Of a stretch of DNA of 64,000 bases, positions 52,304 to 62,604 are shown one piece after another. The stretch's first letter is position 1. Every line of letters begins with the position of its first letter. Position numbers and translations under genes: made by a program. Source of the DNA: Euzebyella marina (GTDB taxonomy: Bacteria > Bacteroidota > Bacteroidia > Flavobacteriales > Flavobacteriaceae); assembly GCF_014855515.1 (NCBI RefSeq), contig NZ_JACYFK010000001.1, positions 1,798,001 to 1,862,000 of the forward strand, read 5' to 3'. The notes under the pieces were generated by a model that saw only the letters and a program-made list of their open reading frames with translations, made no database searches and was not told the DNA's origin.

Positions 52304-52399
52304 ACGTGTGTGCTTACCATCGAAGAATAAACGAAAAGTTTTTCGTTTTGGTTTGTCATATTAGATGAAAAACCATCGTTACTCGATGTTCCGTCGAAA

Positions 52400-53080
52400 T
52401 TACTCTTTATCCCTTACCAAAATCTCATCGATCATACCATAGGCTTTCGCCTCTTGTGCCTTCATCCAATAGTCTCGGTCACTGTCTTCGTTGACCTTGT
52501 CGATTGTTTGGCCTGAATGCTTAGATATGATTTCGTAAAGTTCTTGTTTGAGCTTTAGAATTTCACGAGCAGTAATTTCTATATCACTAGCCTGACCTTG
52601 CGCACCGCCCATAGGCTGGTGGATCATTACTCTTGAGTGGGGCAGACCACTACGCTTGTTCTTTTGCCCTGCGCAAAGAAGCACGGCGGCCATCGATGCG
52701 GCCATACCGGTGCAGATGGTCGCAACATCAGGAGATATGAACTGCATGGTGTCGTAAATACCTAACCCGGCATAAACGCTGCCTCCTGGCGAATTGATGT
52801 AAATCTGAATGTCTTTTGCCGAATCGGTGCTGGCCAGAAAAAGAAGTTGGGCCTGCACAATATTGGCGACTTGATCATTGATTCCGGTACCTAAAAATAT
52901 GATACGGTCCATCATAAGACGAGAGAACACATCCATTGCGACTGCGTTCATTTGTCTTTCTTCGATGATGTTGGGTGTCAAGGCCACGGGGTACATGCTA
53001 CTTACTATCGAGTCGTAATAAGTACTGCTGATACCTTGGTCTTTTATAGCGTATTTCTTGAATTCTTTTGCGTAATCCAT
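52400..53080 (-). CDS. clpP: ATP-dependent Clp protease proteolytic subunit ClpP
   Basis: Serine peptidase forming the double-ring barrel of the ClpXP protease. The 226-residue protein has the catalytic triad Ser129 (GMAASMAAV), His154 (MIHQPMGG) and Asp203 (DRDYWM), and the oligomerisation strand [10 protein letters not shown]. An N-terminal stretch of about 30 residues precedes the mature core and is probably processed or forms the axial loop. It lies 99 bases downstream of tig, beyond tig's terminator, so it likely has its own promoter. Confidence 0.98.
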   Translation of the reverse strand: MDYAKEFKKYAIKDQGISSTYYDSIVSSMYPVALTPNIIEERQMNAVAMDVFSRLMMDRIIFLGTGINDQVANIVQAQLLFLASTDSAKDIQIYINSPGGSVYAGLGIYDTMQFISPDVATICTGMAASMAAVLLCAGQKNKRSGLPHSRVMIHQPMGGAQGQASDIEITAREILKLKQELYEIISKHSGQTIDKVNEDSDRDYWMKAQEAKAYGMIDEILVRDKE

Positions 53081-53117
53081 GGTTCTTTCAATGTTAATTT
53101 ACTCGTAGGTAAAAGAT

Positions 53118-53150
53118 AAAAAAAAGTGCCGAAAATTAATTTTCGGCACT
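53118..53150 (-). terminator. intrinsic terminator after tig
   Basis: Read on the minus strand, an 11-bp perfect stem (AGTGCCGAAAA with TTTTCGGCACT) is followed by a run of T. It lies 29 bases past the tig stop and before clpP. Confidence 0.88.
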
Positions 53151-53178
53151 GTAAAGATACTTATTATTTTTCGGAAAA

Positions 53179-54501
53179 TTAACCGTATACTTCCTTTACA
53201 AAGTCTTCGTAAGTAATCTGTTTGGTCTTAAGATTTACCTTCTCTTTATATAGGTCAAGAAGTTTTTGGCTCATCAGCTGTTCAGACAAACGCTTCACTT
53301 CGTCTTGGTTGCTCAAAACCCTATTGGCGATGTTCTCCAATTCTTCTTCCTGCGGATTCAACTGACCGAATTGGGCCATTTGAGATTTGATAAAACCTTT
53401 GGCAAATTCCTTTAGTTCTTCCAATTGAATCTGAAGGTCATTTTCTTTGATGATCTTACCTTCGATTAGTTGATAACGCAAACCTTTTTCAGACTTCTCA
53501 TACTCTTCATTGGCCTGTTGTTCGGTAAGCTGTTCTTCACCTGTCATCTGAATCCATTTGGTAAGAAAACCTGTAGGAAGCTCAAAAGAGGTATTATCAA
53601 TAAAATATTCGGTAATGTCGTTCAATAACTTTTGATCGGCCTGTTGTTCGAATTGTTTTTCAGAATCTTCTTTGATTTTTTCTTTCAATTCGTCTTCAGA
53701 CTTCACTTCGTCTTTACCGAAAAGCTTATCAAAAAGCTCTTGGTCAAGAGTTGCCAATTCTCTCTTGTTGATTTCTTCGATGGTGAAGTCGGCCTCAATA
53801 TCCAAATCTTTGGCCTTGTCTTGAGAAATGCCGAAAACACTTGAAAGTAAATAGTCTTCTTTAAAAAGACCTTTTGACTTTAAGGAAACAGTGTCACCTA
53901 CTTTTTTGCCCAAAAGACTATCGATGGCTTTTTTACTTTTGATTTTGTCAAGTTCAAGAGTGGTCTTGTTGTCGATTTCCTCGGCTTCATTTTTGAAGGT
54001 TCCGGTTACTTCGAAGTTTTTATCTACTTCTTCTTGGTTGACCAATTTACCATATTGCTTTTGAATGCGCTTGACTTGCTCATCGACCATTTCTTTATCG
54101 GCAATAATCTTATATTGTGTAATTGGGTCTTTGGTCTCTAAAGGAACCTCGAAGCTAGGGGCCAAGCCAAGTTCGAACTCAAAACTAAGTTCTTCTTTAT
54201 CCCAATCAAAATTATCTTGTTGTTTCGGAAGCGGGTTGCCCAGAACATCCAATTTCTCTTCCGTAAGGTATTTATTAAGGTTGTCTTGAAGTAATTTGTT
54301 CACTTCGTCGACTAAAACGGCTTTGCCGTATTGCTTTTTGATAAGGCCCATGGGCACGTGACCTTTTCTAAAGCCGGGAATGTTGGCAGACTTTCGGTAG
54401 TCTTTTAGAATGCCATCCACTCTATCCTGATAATCCTCCTTGGTGATGGCTACTTTTACGACGGCGTTTAACTCGTCAATCTGTTCTTTAGTGATGTTCA
54501 T
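53179..54501 (-). CDS. tig: trigger factor (ribosome-associated chaperone)
   Basis: Chaperone that binds at the ribosome exit tunnel and shields nascent chains. The 440-residue protein has an N-terminal ribosome-binding domain (about 1-115) with the signature region FRKGHVPMGLIKKQYG, a middle part corresponding to the prolyl-isomerase domain that is weakly conserved here, and a long helical C-terminal chaperone domain ending with LLDLYKEKVNLKTKQITYEDF. The order tig-clpP-clpX agrees with many bacteria. In Bacteroidota trigger factors the isomerase domain is often degenerate, and I cannot point to its catalytic residues. Confidence 0.94.
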   Translation of the reverse strand: MNITKEQIDELNAVVKVAITKEDYQDRVDGILKDYRKSANIPGFRKGHVPMGLIKKQYGKAVLVDEVNKLLQDNLNKYLTEEKLDVLGNPLPKQQDNFDWDKEELSFEFELGLAPSFEVPLETKDPITQYKIIADKEMVDEQVKRIQKQYGKLVNQEEVDKNFEVTGTFKNEAEEIDNKTTLELDKIKSKKAIDSLLGKKVGDTVSLKSKGLFKEDYLLSSVFGISQDKAKDLDIEADFTIEEINKRELATLDQELFDKLFGKDEVKSEDELKEKIKEDSEKQFEQQADQKLLNDITEYFIDNTSFELPTGFLTKWIQMTGEEQLTEQQANEEYEKSEKGLRYQLIEGKIIKENDLQIQLEELKEFAKGFIKSQMAQFGQLNPQEEELENIANRVLSNQDEVKRLSEQLMSQKLLDLYKEKVNLKTKQITYEDFVKEVYG

Positions 54502-54597
54502 CTAGATATTCTTTTTATTTCCCTAAAATGGGTGGCAAAAATACTATAATTAATGTACCCCACCAAAGTTTTTAAGTCATTGGCGTTCAAAGCCTCG

Positions 54598-54948
54598 CTA
54601 AGATGTTTTGTCCTCTTTCAAAATTGAGAACAGTATCGACTGTAAGAACGAAAGCAATAGGCTGAAAAGCAAAGCCCACCATATACCATCAACAGAAAAC
54701 CCGTCGATTAAATTATCGACCAAAAGAATAATGATCGCATTGATTATTAGAAGAAAAAGCCCTAATGTCAATATGGTTACCGGTAAGGTTAAAATGACCA
54801 AAATAGGTTTAACAATGAAATTCAATAGACTTAAAACAATGGCCACGATTACTGCGGTGAAGTAACTGTCAACTGAAACATTCGGAAGCACTTGGGCTAA
54901 AATAATTACGGCTAGAGCGCTGAGCAATATTCTTAAAATCAGTTTCAT
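54598..54948 (-). CDS. phage holin family IV-type membrane protein
   Basis: Small inner-membrane protein of the family named after a four-segment holin (PF04020 type), usually chromosomal and not phage-borne. The 116 residues form about four hydrophobic segments with the conserved KLILRILLSALAVIILAQVLPNV start, the internal LSLLNFIVKPILVILTLPVTILTLG stretch and the LIDGFSVDG turn. It has no phage neighbours. Its function is unknown; a lysis role is not implied. Confidence 0.88.
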   Translation of the reverse strand: MKLILRILLSALAVIILAQVLPNVSVDSYFTAVIVAIVLSLLNFIVKPILVILTLPVTILTLGLFLLIINAIIILLVDNLIDGFSVDGIWWALLFSLLLSFLQSILFSILKEDKTS

Positions 54949-55030
54949 AATTTGGTTGTTGTTTAACTAAATGTAAGACTTTTGCTTGAAATGAAAATTA
55001 GAATCATGGTTGATTAAATATGCTTTCATT

Positions 55031-55804
55031 TTAATCTTCGATGAACACCAACGATTTTTCGAAAAACTGTTTTGGGTTTTCGGCGTGAAGCCAATGACCA
55101 GCCTTATCTACAACTTCAATTTCTGCCTTTGGAAAATGTCTTTTTATGGCATCTCTATCTGCTTCTTGAATGTATTCAGACCTATCTCCCCTTAAAAAGA
55201 GAGTGGGACCACCATAGGTTTCGTTCGACCCGATGTTCTCTCCGATTTCGGGCATACGTTGTGACAAAACCTCTAGATTGAAGCGAAAACTTAAAAGGCC
55301 TTTCTCTTTCCAATAAAGATTCTTTAATAAAAATTGCCTAGTACCATAATCCTTTATGTGTTGTGCCAGCGCATCATCAGCTTCACCTCTAGAACCTAAA
55401 TCAGAAAGATTCAATTTCTGAAGTCCGTCTATGATAGGTTGGTGATGAGGTGGGTAAAACTTAGGGGCGATGTCTGCAACTATTAATTTTTGAACTTTTT
55501 CAGAATAGGTACAGGCAAATTGCATGGCAGTTTTGCCACCCATAGAATGTCCTATGATAATTGCTTGGGAAAGTTCATGAACGGCCATATAATTTTTTAA
55601 GTCCTCCGCCAATATATCGTAGTTGAACTCTTCTGACCAAAAACTTTTTCCATGATTTCTTTGGTCTATTAAATGAACTTGAAAGCCCTTTTCGGCATAT
55701 TGGCTGCCCAAGGTTTTCCAATTGTCAAGCATGCCTAAAAATCCGTGAAGAATTAATAGCGGTTTGCCATCTCCGATAATTTTTGAGTGTAAGGTTTCGC
55801 TCAT
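55031..55804 (-). CDS. alpha/beta-hydrolase (YbfF-like esterase)
   Basis: Predicted cytoplasmic esterase of 257 residues. Landmarks are the oxyanion [14 protein letters not shown], the nucleophile elbow [13 protein letters not shown], the acid in [11 protein letters not shown] and the base in [12 protein letters not shown]. These match the YbfF-like esterases that act on short acyl esters and acyl-CoA. The start overlaps the pdxJ stop by four bases, so the two genes are translationally coupled. The natural substrate is unknown. Confidence 0.92.
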   Translation of the reverse strand: MSETLHSKIIGDGKPLLILHGFLGMLDNWKTLGSQYAEKGFQVHLIDQRNHGKSFWSEEFNYDILAEDLKNYMAVHELSQAIIIGHSMGGKTAMQFACTYSEKVQKLIVADIAPKFYPPHHQPIIDGLQKLNLSDLGSRGEADDALAQHIKDYGTRQFLLKNLYWKEKGLLSFRFNLEVLSQRMPEIGENIGSNETYGGPTLFLRGDRSEYIQEADRDAIKRHFPKAEIEVVDKAGHWLHAENPKQFFEKSLVFIED

Positions 55805-56517
55805 TTCAATCTATTCAAATACATATTAACCACGTTCTCAAGCCCCATGTACAACGATTCGCAGATGAGTGCATGGCCAATCGACACCTCTAATAAATGG
55901 GGGACACTCTCCTTAAAGTATTTGACGTTTTCAAGGCTTAAATCATGACCGGCATTTATGCCTAGACCCACCTCATGTGCTGATTTTGCAGCCTCTGCAA
56001 ATGGGGCTACACCGGCTTCTTTATCGTTTTTTGAATAGGCTAAGGCATAACTTTCGGTATAAAGCTCTATTCTGTCGGTTCCGGTATCGGCGGCCGCCTT
56101 GACCATTTCGTTGTCCGGGTCGACAAATATTGAAGTTCGAATACCTTCACTTTTAAAAGTCTCTATAACATCCTTAAGAAAATCAAGGTGCTTAATAGTG
56201 TCCCATCCGGCGTTCGAGGTAATAGCGTCTTCAGCATCGGGTACCAAGGTTACTTGGTCTGGTTTTACTTCCAGGACCAAATCGATAAACTTTGAAACTG
56301 GGTTACCTTCGATATTCAATTCGGTTGTGACAATTTTCTTAAGGTCTCTTGCATCTTGATATCTGATATGCCTTTCATCCGGTCTCGGGTGTATGGTGAT
56401 ACCCTGTCCGCCAAAGTCTTCAATATCCTTGGCTGACTTTAAAAGATTGGGCAGATTTCCGCCGCGAGCGTTTCTTAGGGTTGCAATTTTGTTGATGTTG
56501 ACACTTAATTTTGTCAT
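55801..56517 (-). CDS. pdxJ: pyridoxine 5'-phosphate synthase PdxJ
   Basis: Condenses 1-deoxy-D-xylulose 5-phosphate with 3-amino-2-oxopropyl phosphate to pyridoxine 5'-phosphate, the ring-closing step of the DXP-dependent vitamin B6 pathway. From the Met at 56517 the TIM-barrel protein has 238 residues. Family motifs are [57 protein letters not shown], and [12 protein letters not shown] near the end. A start at 56544 would add nine unlikely residues. It is followed by an overlapping esterase gene and is divergent from the CBS-domain gene. Confidence 0.97.
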   Translation of the reverse strand: MTKLSVNINKIATLRNARGGNLPNLLKSAKDIEDFGGQGITIHPRPDERHIRYQDARDLKKIVTTELNIEGNPVSKFIDLVLEVKPDQVTLVPDAEDAITSNAGWDTIKHLDFLKDVIETFKSEGIRTSIFVDPDNEMVKAAADTGTDRIELYTESYALAYSKNDKEAGVAPFAEAAKSAHEVGLGINAGHDLSLENVKYFKESVPHLLEVSIGHALICESLYMGLENVVNMYLNRLK

Positions 56518-56611
56518 TGGCCGATGTATTTTACCGTTCGGCACAAAAATACGAATTAGGCATACCTTTTGAGACTTTTAATTAGTATTTTGCGTCTAAT
56601 ACCTCGTAACC

Positions 56612-57268
56612 ATGCAGATTCAATCACACATTCTTACAAACATACCCGCTTTTAAAGTTGAACAATCGCTAGCCGATGTCATTGCTTTTTTTAAAGAAAG
56701 TACGCACTCGCACATTGCGGTAGTTGAAAATGATGTTTTTCTAGGGTTACTGGGGGAAGAGGATCTCGAAAATTTCGATGGTGAAGATCAAATTGATCAA
56801 TACCGCTATGAGCTCGATACTTTCTTTGTTCGAAAGGAAACTGGATGGCTTGATGTTTTGGAAACCTTCGCAAGAAACGAGGCCAATCTGGTTCCGGTTT
56901 TAGACGATAAGGGTCGGGTAGAGGGCTATTATGATTTGACTGACATAGTAAGTGTGTTCATCGATACCCCGTTTTTTACTGAACCTGGCGGAATTATAGT
57001 CGTAGCAAAAGGCCTCAAAGATTATTCTTTTAGTGAGATAGCGCAAATTGTCGAGAGTAACAATACCAAAGTTATCGGGGCATTTATAACCGATTCACGA
57101 AACGATGTTATTCAAATCACCATTAAGGTTTCATCAACTAATCTAAATGATATTCTTCAAACATTTAGAAGATATAACTACACTGTTATTTTTGGTAATG
57201 CCGACGACCAATTTTTGGAAGATTTAAAAGAGCGCTCCGATTATTTAGATAAATATCTGAACGTTTAA
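56612..57268 (+). CDS. CBS-domain protein with C-terminal ACT-like region
   Basis: Predicted cytoplasmic sensor of adenine nucleotides. The 218-residue protein has two CBS repeats (about 10-65 and 70-130, the second with NLVPVLDDKGRVEGYYDLTDI), followed by a region of about 80 residues (GGIIVVAKGLKDYSFSEIAQIV onwards) that looks like an ACT-like regulatory domain. It is the first gene of the plus-strand cluster, followed after 103 bases by nadK. In Bacteroidota this pairing with nadK recurs, which suggests regulation of NADP supply, though that is not proved. Confidence 0.85.
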   Translation: MQIQSHILTNIPAFKVEQSLADVIAFFKESTHSHIAVVENDVFLGLLGEEDLENFDGEDQIDQYRYELDTFFVRKETGWLDVLETFARNEANLVPVLDDKGRVEGYYDLTDIVSVFIDTPFFTEPGGIIVVAKGLKDYSFSEIAQIVESNNTKVIGAFITDSRNDVIQITIKVSSTNLNDILQTFRRYNYTVIFGNADDQFLEDLKERSDYLDKYLNV

Positions 57269-57371
57269 ATTTTTCTTGAATAAACAGGTATTTCTATCCT
57301 TTAGCAATTTCCCATTCTTTATTTTTGTCCTAGCCCCAAGAAAAGGGCCAGAGAACTAATAAAGATAACCC

Positions 57372-58253
57372 ATGAAAGTTGCCATTTATAGCCAAATGTT
57401 TCAAGATGATACGACTGAATACGTATCGAAACTGCTGAACGAACTTGAAAAAAATGGGGCAGAGGTGGTTATAGAAGAGGATTTGTGCGCTTACTTGAAA
57501 TCAACCTCTTTAATCGACGATTGTAAAACTTTTTCGCATGATAAGGGTTTAGATGAAACCTTTGATATGTTTATCAGTCTTGGGGGTGATGGCACCATTT
57601 TAAGGGCTACCACTTTCGTTAAAGATTTGGGCATACCTATAGTCGGTGTCAATACAGGGCGACTGGGCTTTTTGTCAACTTTTAACAAAGAGGAGGTTCA
57701 AAATGTAGTGCAAGAGTTTGTAAAGGGCGATTATAGTATAGTTGAGCGTAGCTTGGTCGAGGTGGCGAAGGAATCGGATATTGCTGAATTCGCAGATTTG
57801 AACTTTGCCCTCAACGAGGTCACCATTAGTAGAAAAGACACTACTTCAATGATTACGGTAGAGACCTATCTTAATGGCGAGTATCTCACTGCTTATTGGG
57901 CAGACGGTTTGATTATATCTACACCAACAGGTTCTACTGGCTACTCACTAAGTTGTGGGGGGCCTGTAATCGAACCGACGGCCAAATCGTTGGTTTTAAC
58001 CCCTATTGCACCTCATAACCTGAATGCAAGGCCCTTGGTCATATCAGATGATACAGAGATTCGTTTACGGGTGTCTGGTAGAGAGCATCATCATTTGATT
58101 TCTCTGGATTCTCGTATCGCATCGGTAGAAAACGGGAAGGAAATTCTGATAAGAAAAGCCGGGTTTACCGTTAAAATGATTGAATTCGCGTCTGAAAGCT
58201 TTTTGAAAACGCTGAGGAATAAATTGCTTTGGGGCGAAGATCGTCGCAATTGA
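57372..58253 (+). CDS. nadK: NAD kinase
   Basis: Phosphorylates NAD to NADP. The 293-residue protein has the diagnostic motifs GGDGTILRA (near residue 75), NTGRLGFLS and the nucleotide-binding PTGSTGYSLSCGGP (about 187-200). The length fits bacterial NadK, and all catalytic residues (including the Asp of GGDGT) are present. It is preceded by the CBS-domain gene and followed by the DUF6089 gene after about 150 bases. Confidence 0.97.
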   Translation: MKVAIYSQMFQDDTTEYVSKLLNELEKNGAEVVIEEDLCAYLKSTSLIDDCKTFSHDKGLDETFDMFISLGGDGTILRATTFVKDLGIPIVGVNTGRLGFLSTFNKEEVQNVVQEFVKGDYSIVERSLVEVAKESDIAEFADLNFALNEVTISRKDTTSMITVETYLNGEYLTAYWADGLIISTPTGSTGYSLSCGGPVIEPTAKSLVLTPIAPHNLNARPLVISDDTEIRLRVSGREHHHLISLDSRIASVENGKEILIRKAGFTVKMIEFASESFLKTLRNKLLWGEDRRN

Positions 58254-58404
58254 TCCTCCGGGGCAATAAATAACTGCAAACGCTGTTTATCATGTGAGAG
58301 CATTGATGAATCTATGCTGGACTTTCATTGGTGTATGTTTAAAGTTCAACCGATAGAATATGATAGTTAACGGCAATTGCTATATTCGCAAACTATTTCT
58401 AAGT

Positions 58405-59103
58405 ATGAAGCGATTATTTATTGTCTTATTGCTTTTTGCCTTTGGCAAGGCCAGTTCCCAAACATACGAAATCGGTCTTTTCGCTGGTGGAGCCAATAAT
58501 ATTGGCGATGTGGGGCGCACTACCTATATTGCTCCTTCTGATATAGCCTTCGGTGGATTATTTAAGTGGAATAAGGCTAAAAGGTATGCCTGGCGAGCAA
58601 GCGTTATCTACGGTAAGTTTACCGCCGACGATTCAAAATCTAACGACCCTTCTAGACAGCAGCGTGGTTATATCGCCGATAATTCTATTTTAGAGGCTTC
58701 GGCAGGGTTAGAATTTAACTTCGTCGAATATAATCTTCATAAGTTGGGCCCTGCTTTCACTCCTTATTTATATACAGGTCTCACGTATTTTAGATACGAC
58801 TACGATTACTTTGATGGGGGAGAAATGTTGAGTGTTTCACAAAAAGATGGTTCCTTTGCAATTCCAATGACCGTTGGGGCTAAGCTAAGATTGAACCAGT
58901 TTTTGATTTTGGGTGCCGAAATAGGTGCGCGATATACATTTACTGATAATCTAGATGGTAGCAACCCGATCAAGCTAAATGTGAGTCAGCAATTGGGAGA
59001 CCTTCAGTTCGGCAACATTTTTAGCGATGATTGGTATGTTTTTTCAGGATTAACCTTAACTTACACCTTTGGTAGAAAGCCTTGTATGGACTGTTTTGAA
59101 TAA
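58405..59103 (+). CDS. DUF6089-type outer-membrane beta-barrel protein
   Basis: Exported protein of 232 residues from the Met at 58405; an in-frame ATG at 58360 adds an implausible leader. A signal peptide (about 1-20, FGKASSQ) is followed by alternating strands (YEIGLFAGGANNIGDVG, YGKFTADDSK, LYTGLTYFRYDYDYFDGG), typical of a small outer-membrane barrel. The family is found in flavobacteria in this same place before uppS-bamA, so a role in envelope assembly is likely but unproven. Confidence 0.85.
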   Translation: MKRLFIVLLLFAFGKASSQTYEIGLFAGGANNIGDVGRTTYIAPSDIAFGGLFKWNKAKRYAWRASVIYGKFTADDSKSNDPSRQQRGYIADNSILEASAGLEFNFVEYNLHKLGPAFTPYLYTGLTYFRYDYDYFDGGEMLSVSQKDGSFAIPMTVGAKLRLNQFLILGAEIGARYTFTDNLDGSNPIKLNVSQQLGDLQFGNIFSDDWYVFSGLTLTYTFGRKPCMDCFE

Positions 59104-59151
59104 GTTGCTAGCTTTTGCGTAGGTTTCTTTCCAGTATAGTTTTACCGTATT

Positions 59152-59898
59152 ATGATGGATGTTCTCAATGAGATAGACAAACAAAATTTGCCTGTGCACC
59201 TTGCCGTTATTATGGATGGCAATGGCCGTTGGGCGAAGCAAAGAGGAAAGCGAAGAATATTCGGTCATGAGAATGGTGTGAATGCCGTTCGACAAACCGT
59301 GGAGAACAGTGCCAAGATCGGTATCAAATATCTAACCCTGTATACGTTTTCGACCGAAAACTGGAATCGCCCTAAGTTAGAGGTAGATACCCTTATGAGA
59401 CTTTTGGTTTCATCGCTCAAAAAAGAACTTGACACCTTTATGTCGAACAATATTCGCTTGAATACGATTGGCGAAATTGAATCTTTGCCCAAAAAGGCCT
59501 ATAGAGAACTTCACGAGGTGATGGAGAAAACAAAGAATAACGATCATATGACGCTTACCTTGGCCCTTAGTTATGGGTCTCGGCAAGAGATGATTAAGTC
59601 GATAAAACAGATAAGCTCCAAAGTTAAAAATAATATAATTTCAATTGAAAATATTGACGAAACAATTATAAATACTCATCTTTACACGCATGATTTGCCT
59701 GATGTAGACTTGTTGATTCGTACCAGTGGGGAGCATCGGATCAGCAATTTTTTGCTTTGGCAAATTGCCTATGCGGAATTATATTTTGTTGACGTATATT
59801 GGCCCGATTTTAGCAGCAAGCATTTGGCAGAAGCCATTAAAAGTTATCAGAACAGAGAACGAAGATTTGGAAAGACCAGCGAACAACTTATCAAATAA
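59152..59898 (+). CDS. uppS: isoprenyl transferase (undecaprenyl diphosphate synthase)
   Basis: Cis-prenyltransferase that makes undecaprenyl diphosphate, the lipid carrier for cell-wall and polysaccharide synthesis. The 248-residue protein has the motifs HLAVIMDGNGRWAKQRGK (catalytic Asp), LTLYTFSTENWNRP, ALSYGSRQEM and DLLIRTSGEHRISNFLLWQ. All five conserved regions are visible. bamA begins 5 bases after the stop, so the two are in one operon. Confidence 0.98.
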   Translation: MMDVLNEIDKQNLPVHLAVIMDGNGRWAKQRGKRRIFGHENGVNAVRQTVENSAKIGIKYLTLYTFSTENWNRPKLEVDTLMRLLVSSLKKELDTFMSNNIRLNTIGEIESLPKKAYRELHEVMEKTKNNDHMTLTLALSYGSRQEMIKSIKQISSKVKNNIISIENIDETIINTHLYTHDLPDVDLLIRTSGEHRISNFLLWQIAYAELYFVDVYWPDFSSKHLAEAIKSYQNRERRFGKTSEQLIK

Positions 59899-59902
59899 TG
59901 GT

Positions 59903-62515
59903 ATGAAGAGGTTCATATCCAGTGAACCAGTAATTACTCTCCTACTACTTTTTTTTACATCCTTAGTCGGCGCTCAAGAGCTCTCTTTTGACGATGGAAA
60001 AAGGTATATTTTAGGTGGGCTCGAAGTTACCGGACTACAAAGCTATAACGAACAAACCGTTAAAACCTATACAGGCCTTCGTGTGGGGCAGCCTATTACT
60101 GTGCCAGGTGATGAACTAAGTGAAATTATCAAGAAACTTTGGGGGCTTGAACTGTTTAAAGATATTCAGTTTCATTTGGTAGATATTAAAGATGATCAGG
60201 TTTTTCTGGAGCTCGAAATTACCGAACGGCCAACCCTTTCCGATATAAAGATTAACGGTATTAAAGAGAGAAAGGTCGATGATATTGTTAAAGATACCGA
60301 CCTTAAAAAAGGGAAAAAAATAACGGAGAGCTTAATTGCAAATACTAAAAACTATTTAGAGAATAAGTATAAAAAGCAGGGCTACTTAAATGCAAAAGTA
60401 GCGATTGCGGTGGCCAACGATACAGCTCAGACCAATGCCCAAAAAATGGTTATCAATGTTGATAAGGGCGATAAGGTGAAAATCAAAAAGATGATTTTCG
60501 ATGGTAACGAGCAACTTGCAGATAGAAAGTTGCGTAAGGCCATGAAAAAGACCAAAGAAAAAAGGTTTTGGCGTTTCTGGAAAAAATCAAAATTCATTGA
60601 GGAAGATTATGAGAACGATTTAGACCTTTTAGCCGATAAGTATGCCGAGAAAGGCTATCGCGATGCCCGTATCATATCTGATTCCGTAATCAAGGTTGAT
60701 GAAAATAATATCAACATCAAGTTTAAACTTGAAGAAGGTAACAAGTACTATTTTGGTGATATTGACTTTGTTGGTAATACGGTATATACCGATCGCCAGT
60801 TAGCTTCTGTCCTTGGTATCAAAAAGGGAGATACTTATAATGGTGTGCTTTTGCGTAAAAGAATCGCTGATGACTCAAAGCCTGATGCAGAAGACTTAAC
60901 AAACTTATATCAAAACAATGGGTACTTGTTCTCTACTATTAACCCGGTAGAACTTTCCGCCCAGAATGACACCATTAATTTCGAAATTCGAATTATTGAG
61001 GGTAAGGAGACCTACTTAAACCATGTTGAAGTGGTTGGTAACGACCGTACCAATGATCATGTGATTTATCGAGAACTGCGAACAAGACCTGGTAACAAAT
61101 ATGACAAGAGTAATATTATTCGAACGATTCAAGAGTTACAGCAACTGGGTTATTTTGATGCGGAGCAAATCAAACCGGATATTTTAAATGCGAACCCTAA
61201 CGAAGGTACTGTTGACATCAATTGGAATTTGGTAGAATCTGGGTCAAGTCAGATTGAACTACAAGGTGGCTACGGTGGCGGTGGATTTATTGGAACGCTT
61301 GGTCTATCTTTCAATAACTTTTCCATAAAGAATATTCTAAATGGTGAGGCGTATAAGCCGGTACCTATGGGTGACGGTCAAACTTTTGCCATGAGGGTTC
61401 AGGCCAGTAGAACTTTTAGGGTTTACAGTTTAAACTTTGCCGAGCCATGGTTCGGGGGTAAGAAGCCGGTTCGCTTTAGCTTGAACCTTTCAAGAACCCA
61501 GCAATTTGGTGTCGATTATGCCAGTTCTTCAAGAAGTAGAATTGAAGTCGATAAGGATAGAGGTTTTGCCATTACCGGTATTACCGCCGGATTGGCCAAA
61601 AGGGTGCAATGGCCCGATGACTTCTTTACGGTTTCCCATGCCCTTAGTTATCAATTGTACGAATTTAATAACTACGATATAGGTCTATTTAATTTCGGTA
61701 ACGGTAAGTCAAATTCGTTTGCATACACTTTAGGTATTTCGAGGAATGCGACTATGGGAGGTAGAATTTTCCCTAGAGGTGGTTCTAACTTCGAGATTAC
61801 TGCCAAGTTGACTCCACCTTATTCATTGTTCAGTAATAAAGATTTTGAGTCGCTTCGTGACCGTAGCCAAGAGCTGGCCGAATTGGAAATTGAGCAAGGT
61901 GGGTTGACCGCTGCTCAAAATCAAGAACTGGAACAGATCGACCAAGAACGATTTAGATGGCTTGAATACTATAAGATAAAGTTCAAGGGTGACTGGTATA
62001 CTACTTTGGTCGGTGACTTGGTTCTTCGCACCAATGCGGAATTCGGATTCTTGGGTAATTACAATAATGACGTAGGTGATGTGCCTTTCGAGCGATTCTT
62101 TGTAGGAGGTGATGGTTTAGGTAACTTTACTTTAGATGGTCGAGATGTGGTACAGCTTAGGGGATATGAAAACCAGTCAATTACCCCGGTAAGTGAATTG
62201 ACCGGTACCCAAGAAGGTGGTTTGATCTATAATAAATTTTCATTGGAACTTCGATATCCATTGACCTTAAAACCTTCAGCTTCCATTTATGGGCTAGCTT
62301 TTTTAGAAGGAGGTAATGCTTTCAACAATTTTCAGGAGTTTAATCCGTTTCAAATAAAACGATCGGCCGGAGTGGGGCTACGCATATTTATGCCGGCGTT
62401 TGGTTTATTGGGAATCGATTTTGGTTACGGGTTTGATGAAGACCTTAGACCATCATCAATTGGCAACGGACCTAGCGGATGGCAAACACACTTCATAATC
62501 GGCCAGCAGTTTTAA
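59903..62515 (+). CDS. bamA: outer-membrane protein assembly factor BamA
   Basis: Central subunit of the BAM complex that inserts beta-barrel proteins into the outer membrane. From the ATG at 59903 the protein has 870 residues, with a signal peptide (ending VGAQ, about residue 22), five POTRA domains (about 28-440, e.g. YILGGLEVTGLQSYNEQTV and YYFGDIDFVGNTVYTDRQL) and a C-terminal Omp85 barrel. The barrel shows GGYGGGGFIGTLGLSFNNFS, GGDGLGNFTLDGRDVVQLRGY (lid-loop region) and a C-terminal Phe (IGQQF). An earlier in-frame start inside uppS was rejected. It is followed by two OmpH/Skp genes. Confidence 0.97.
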   Translation: MKRFISSEPVITLLLLFFTSLVGAQELSFDDGKRYILGGLEVTGLQSYNEQTVKTYTGLRVGQPITVPGDELSEIIKKLWGLELFKDIQFHLVDIKDDQVFLELEITERPTLSDIKINGIKERKVDDIVKDTDLKKGKKITESLIANTKNYLENKYKKQGYLNAKVAIAVANDTAQTNAQKMVINVDKGDKVKIKKMIFDGNEQLADRKLRKAMKKTKEKRFWRFWKKSKFIEEDYENDLDLLADKYAEKGYRDARIISDSVIKVDENNINIKFKLEEGNKYYFGDIDFVGNTVYTDRQLASVLGIKKGDTYNGVLLRKRIADDSKPDAEDLTNLYQNNGYLFSTINPVELSAQNDTINFEIRIIEGKETYLNHVEVVGNDRTNDHVIYRELRTRPGNKYDKSNIIRTIQELQQLGYFDAEQIKPDILNANPNEGTVDINWNLVESGSSQIELQGGYGGGGFIGTLGLSFNNFSIKNILNGEAYKPVPMGDGQTFAMRVQASRTFRVYSLNFAEPWFGGKKPVRFSLNLSRTQQFGVDYASSSRSRIEVDKDRGFAITGITAGLAKRVQWPDDFFTVSHALSYQLYEFNNYDIGLFNFGNGKSNSFAYTLGISRNATMGGRIFPRGGSNFEITAKLTPPYSLFSNKDFESLRDRSQELAELEIEQGGLTAAQNQELEQIDQERFRWLEYYKIKFKGDWYTTLVGDLVLRTNAEFGFLGNYNNDVGDVPFERFFVGGDGLGNFTLDGRDVVQLRGYENQSITPVSELTGTQEGGLIYNKFSLELRYPLTLKPSASIYGLAFLEGGNAFNNFQEFNPFQIKRSAGVGLRIFMPAFGLLGIDFGYGFDEDLRPSSIGNGPSGWQTHFIIGQQF

Positions 62516-62604
62516 TATGAGATCGTGAAATAGCTAAAACATTCATTTTAAAAGTTTTAGTAATTTTGGCACGATATTTTCTACTGGATAAAACGATTAA
62601 AGTA

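Noticed and set aside
54598-54948. Prophage remnant because of a holin-family name
   Set aside because: The family is mostly chromosomal, and there are no other phage genes around it.
59726-59902. Longer bamA start inside uppS
   Set aside because: The added residues are the uppS sequence in another frame, and a proper signal peptide begins at the ATG at 59903.
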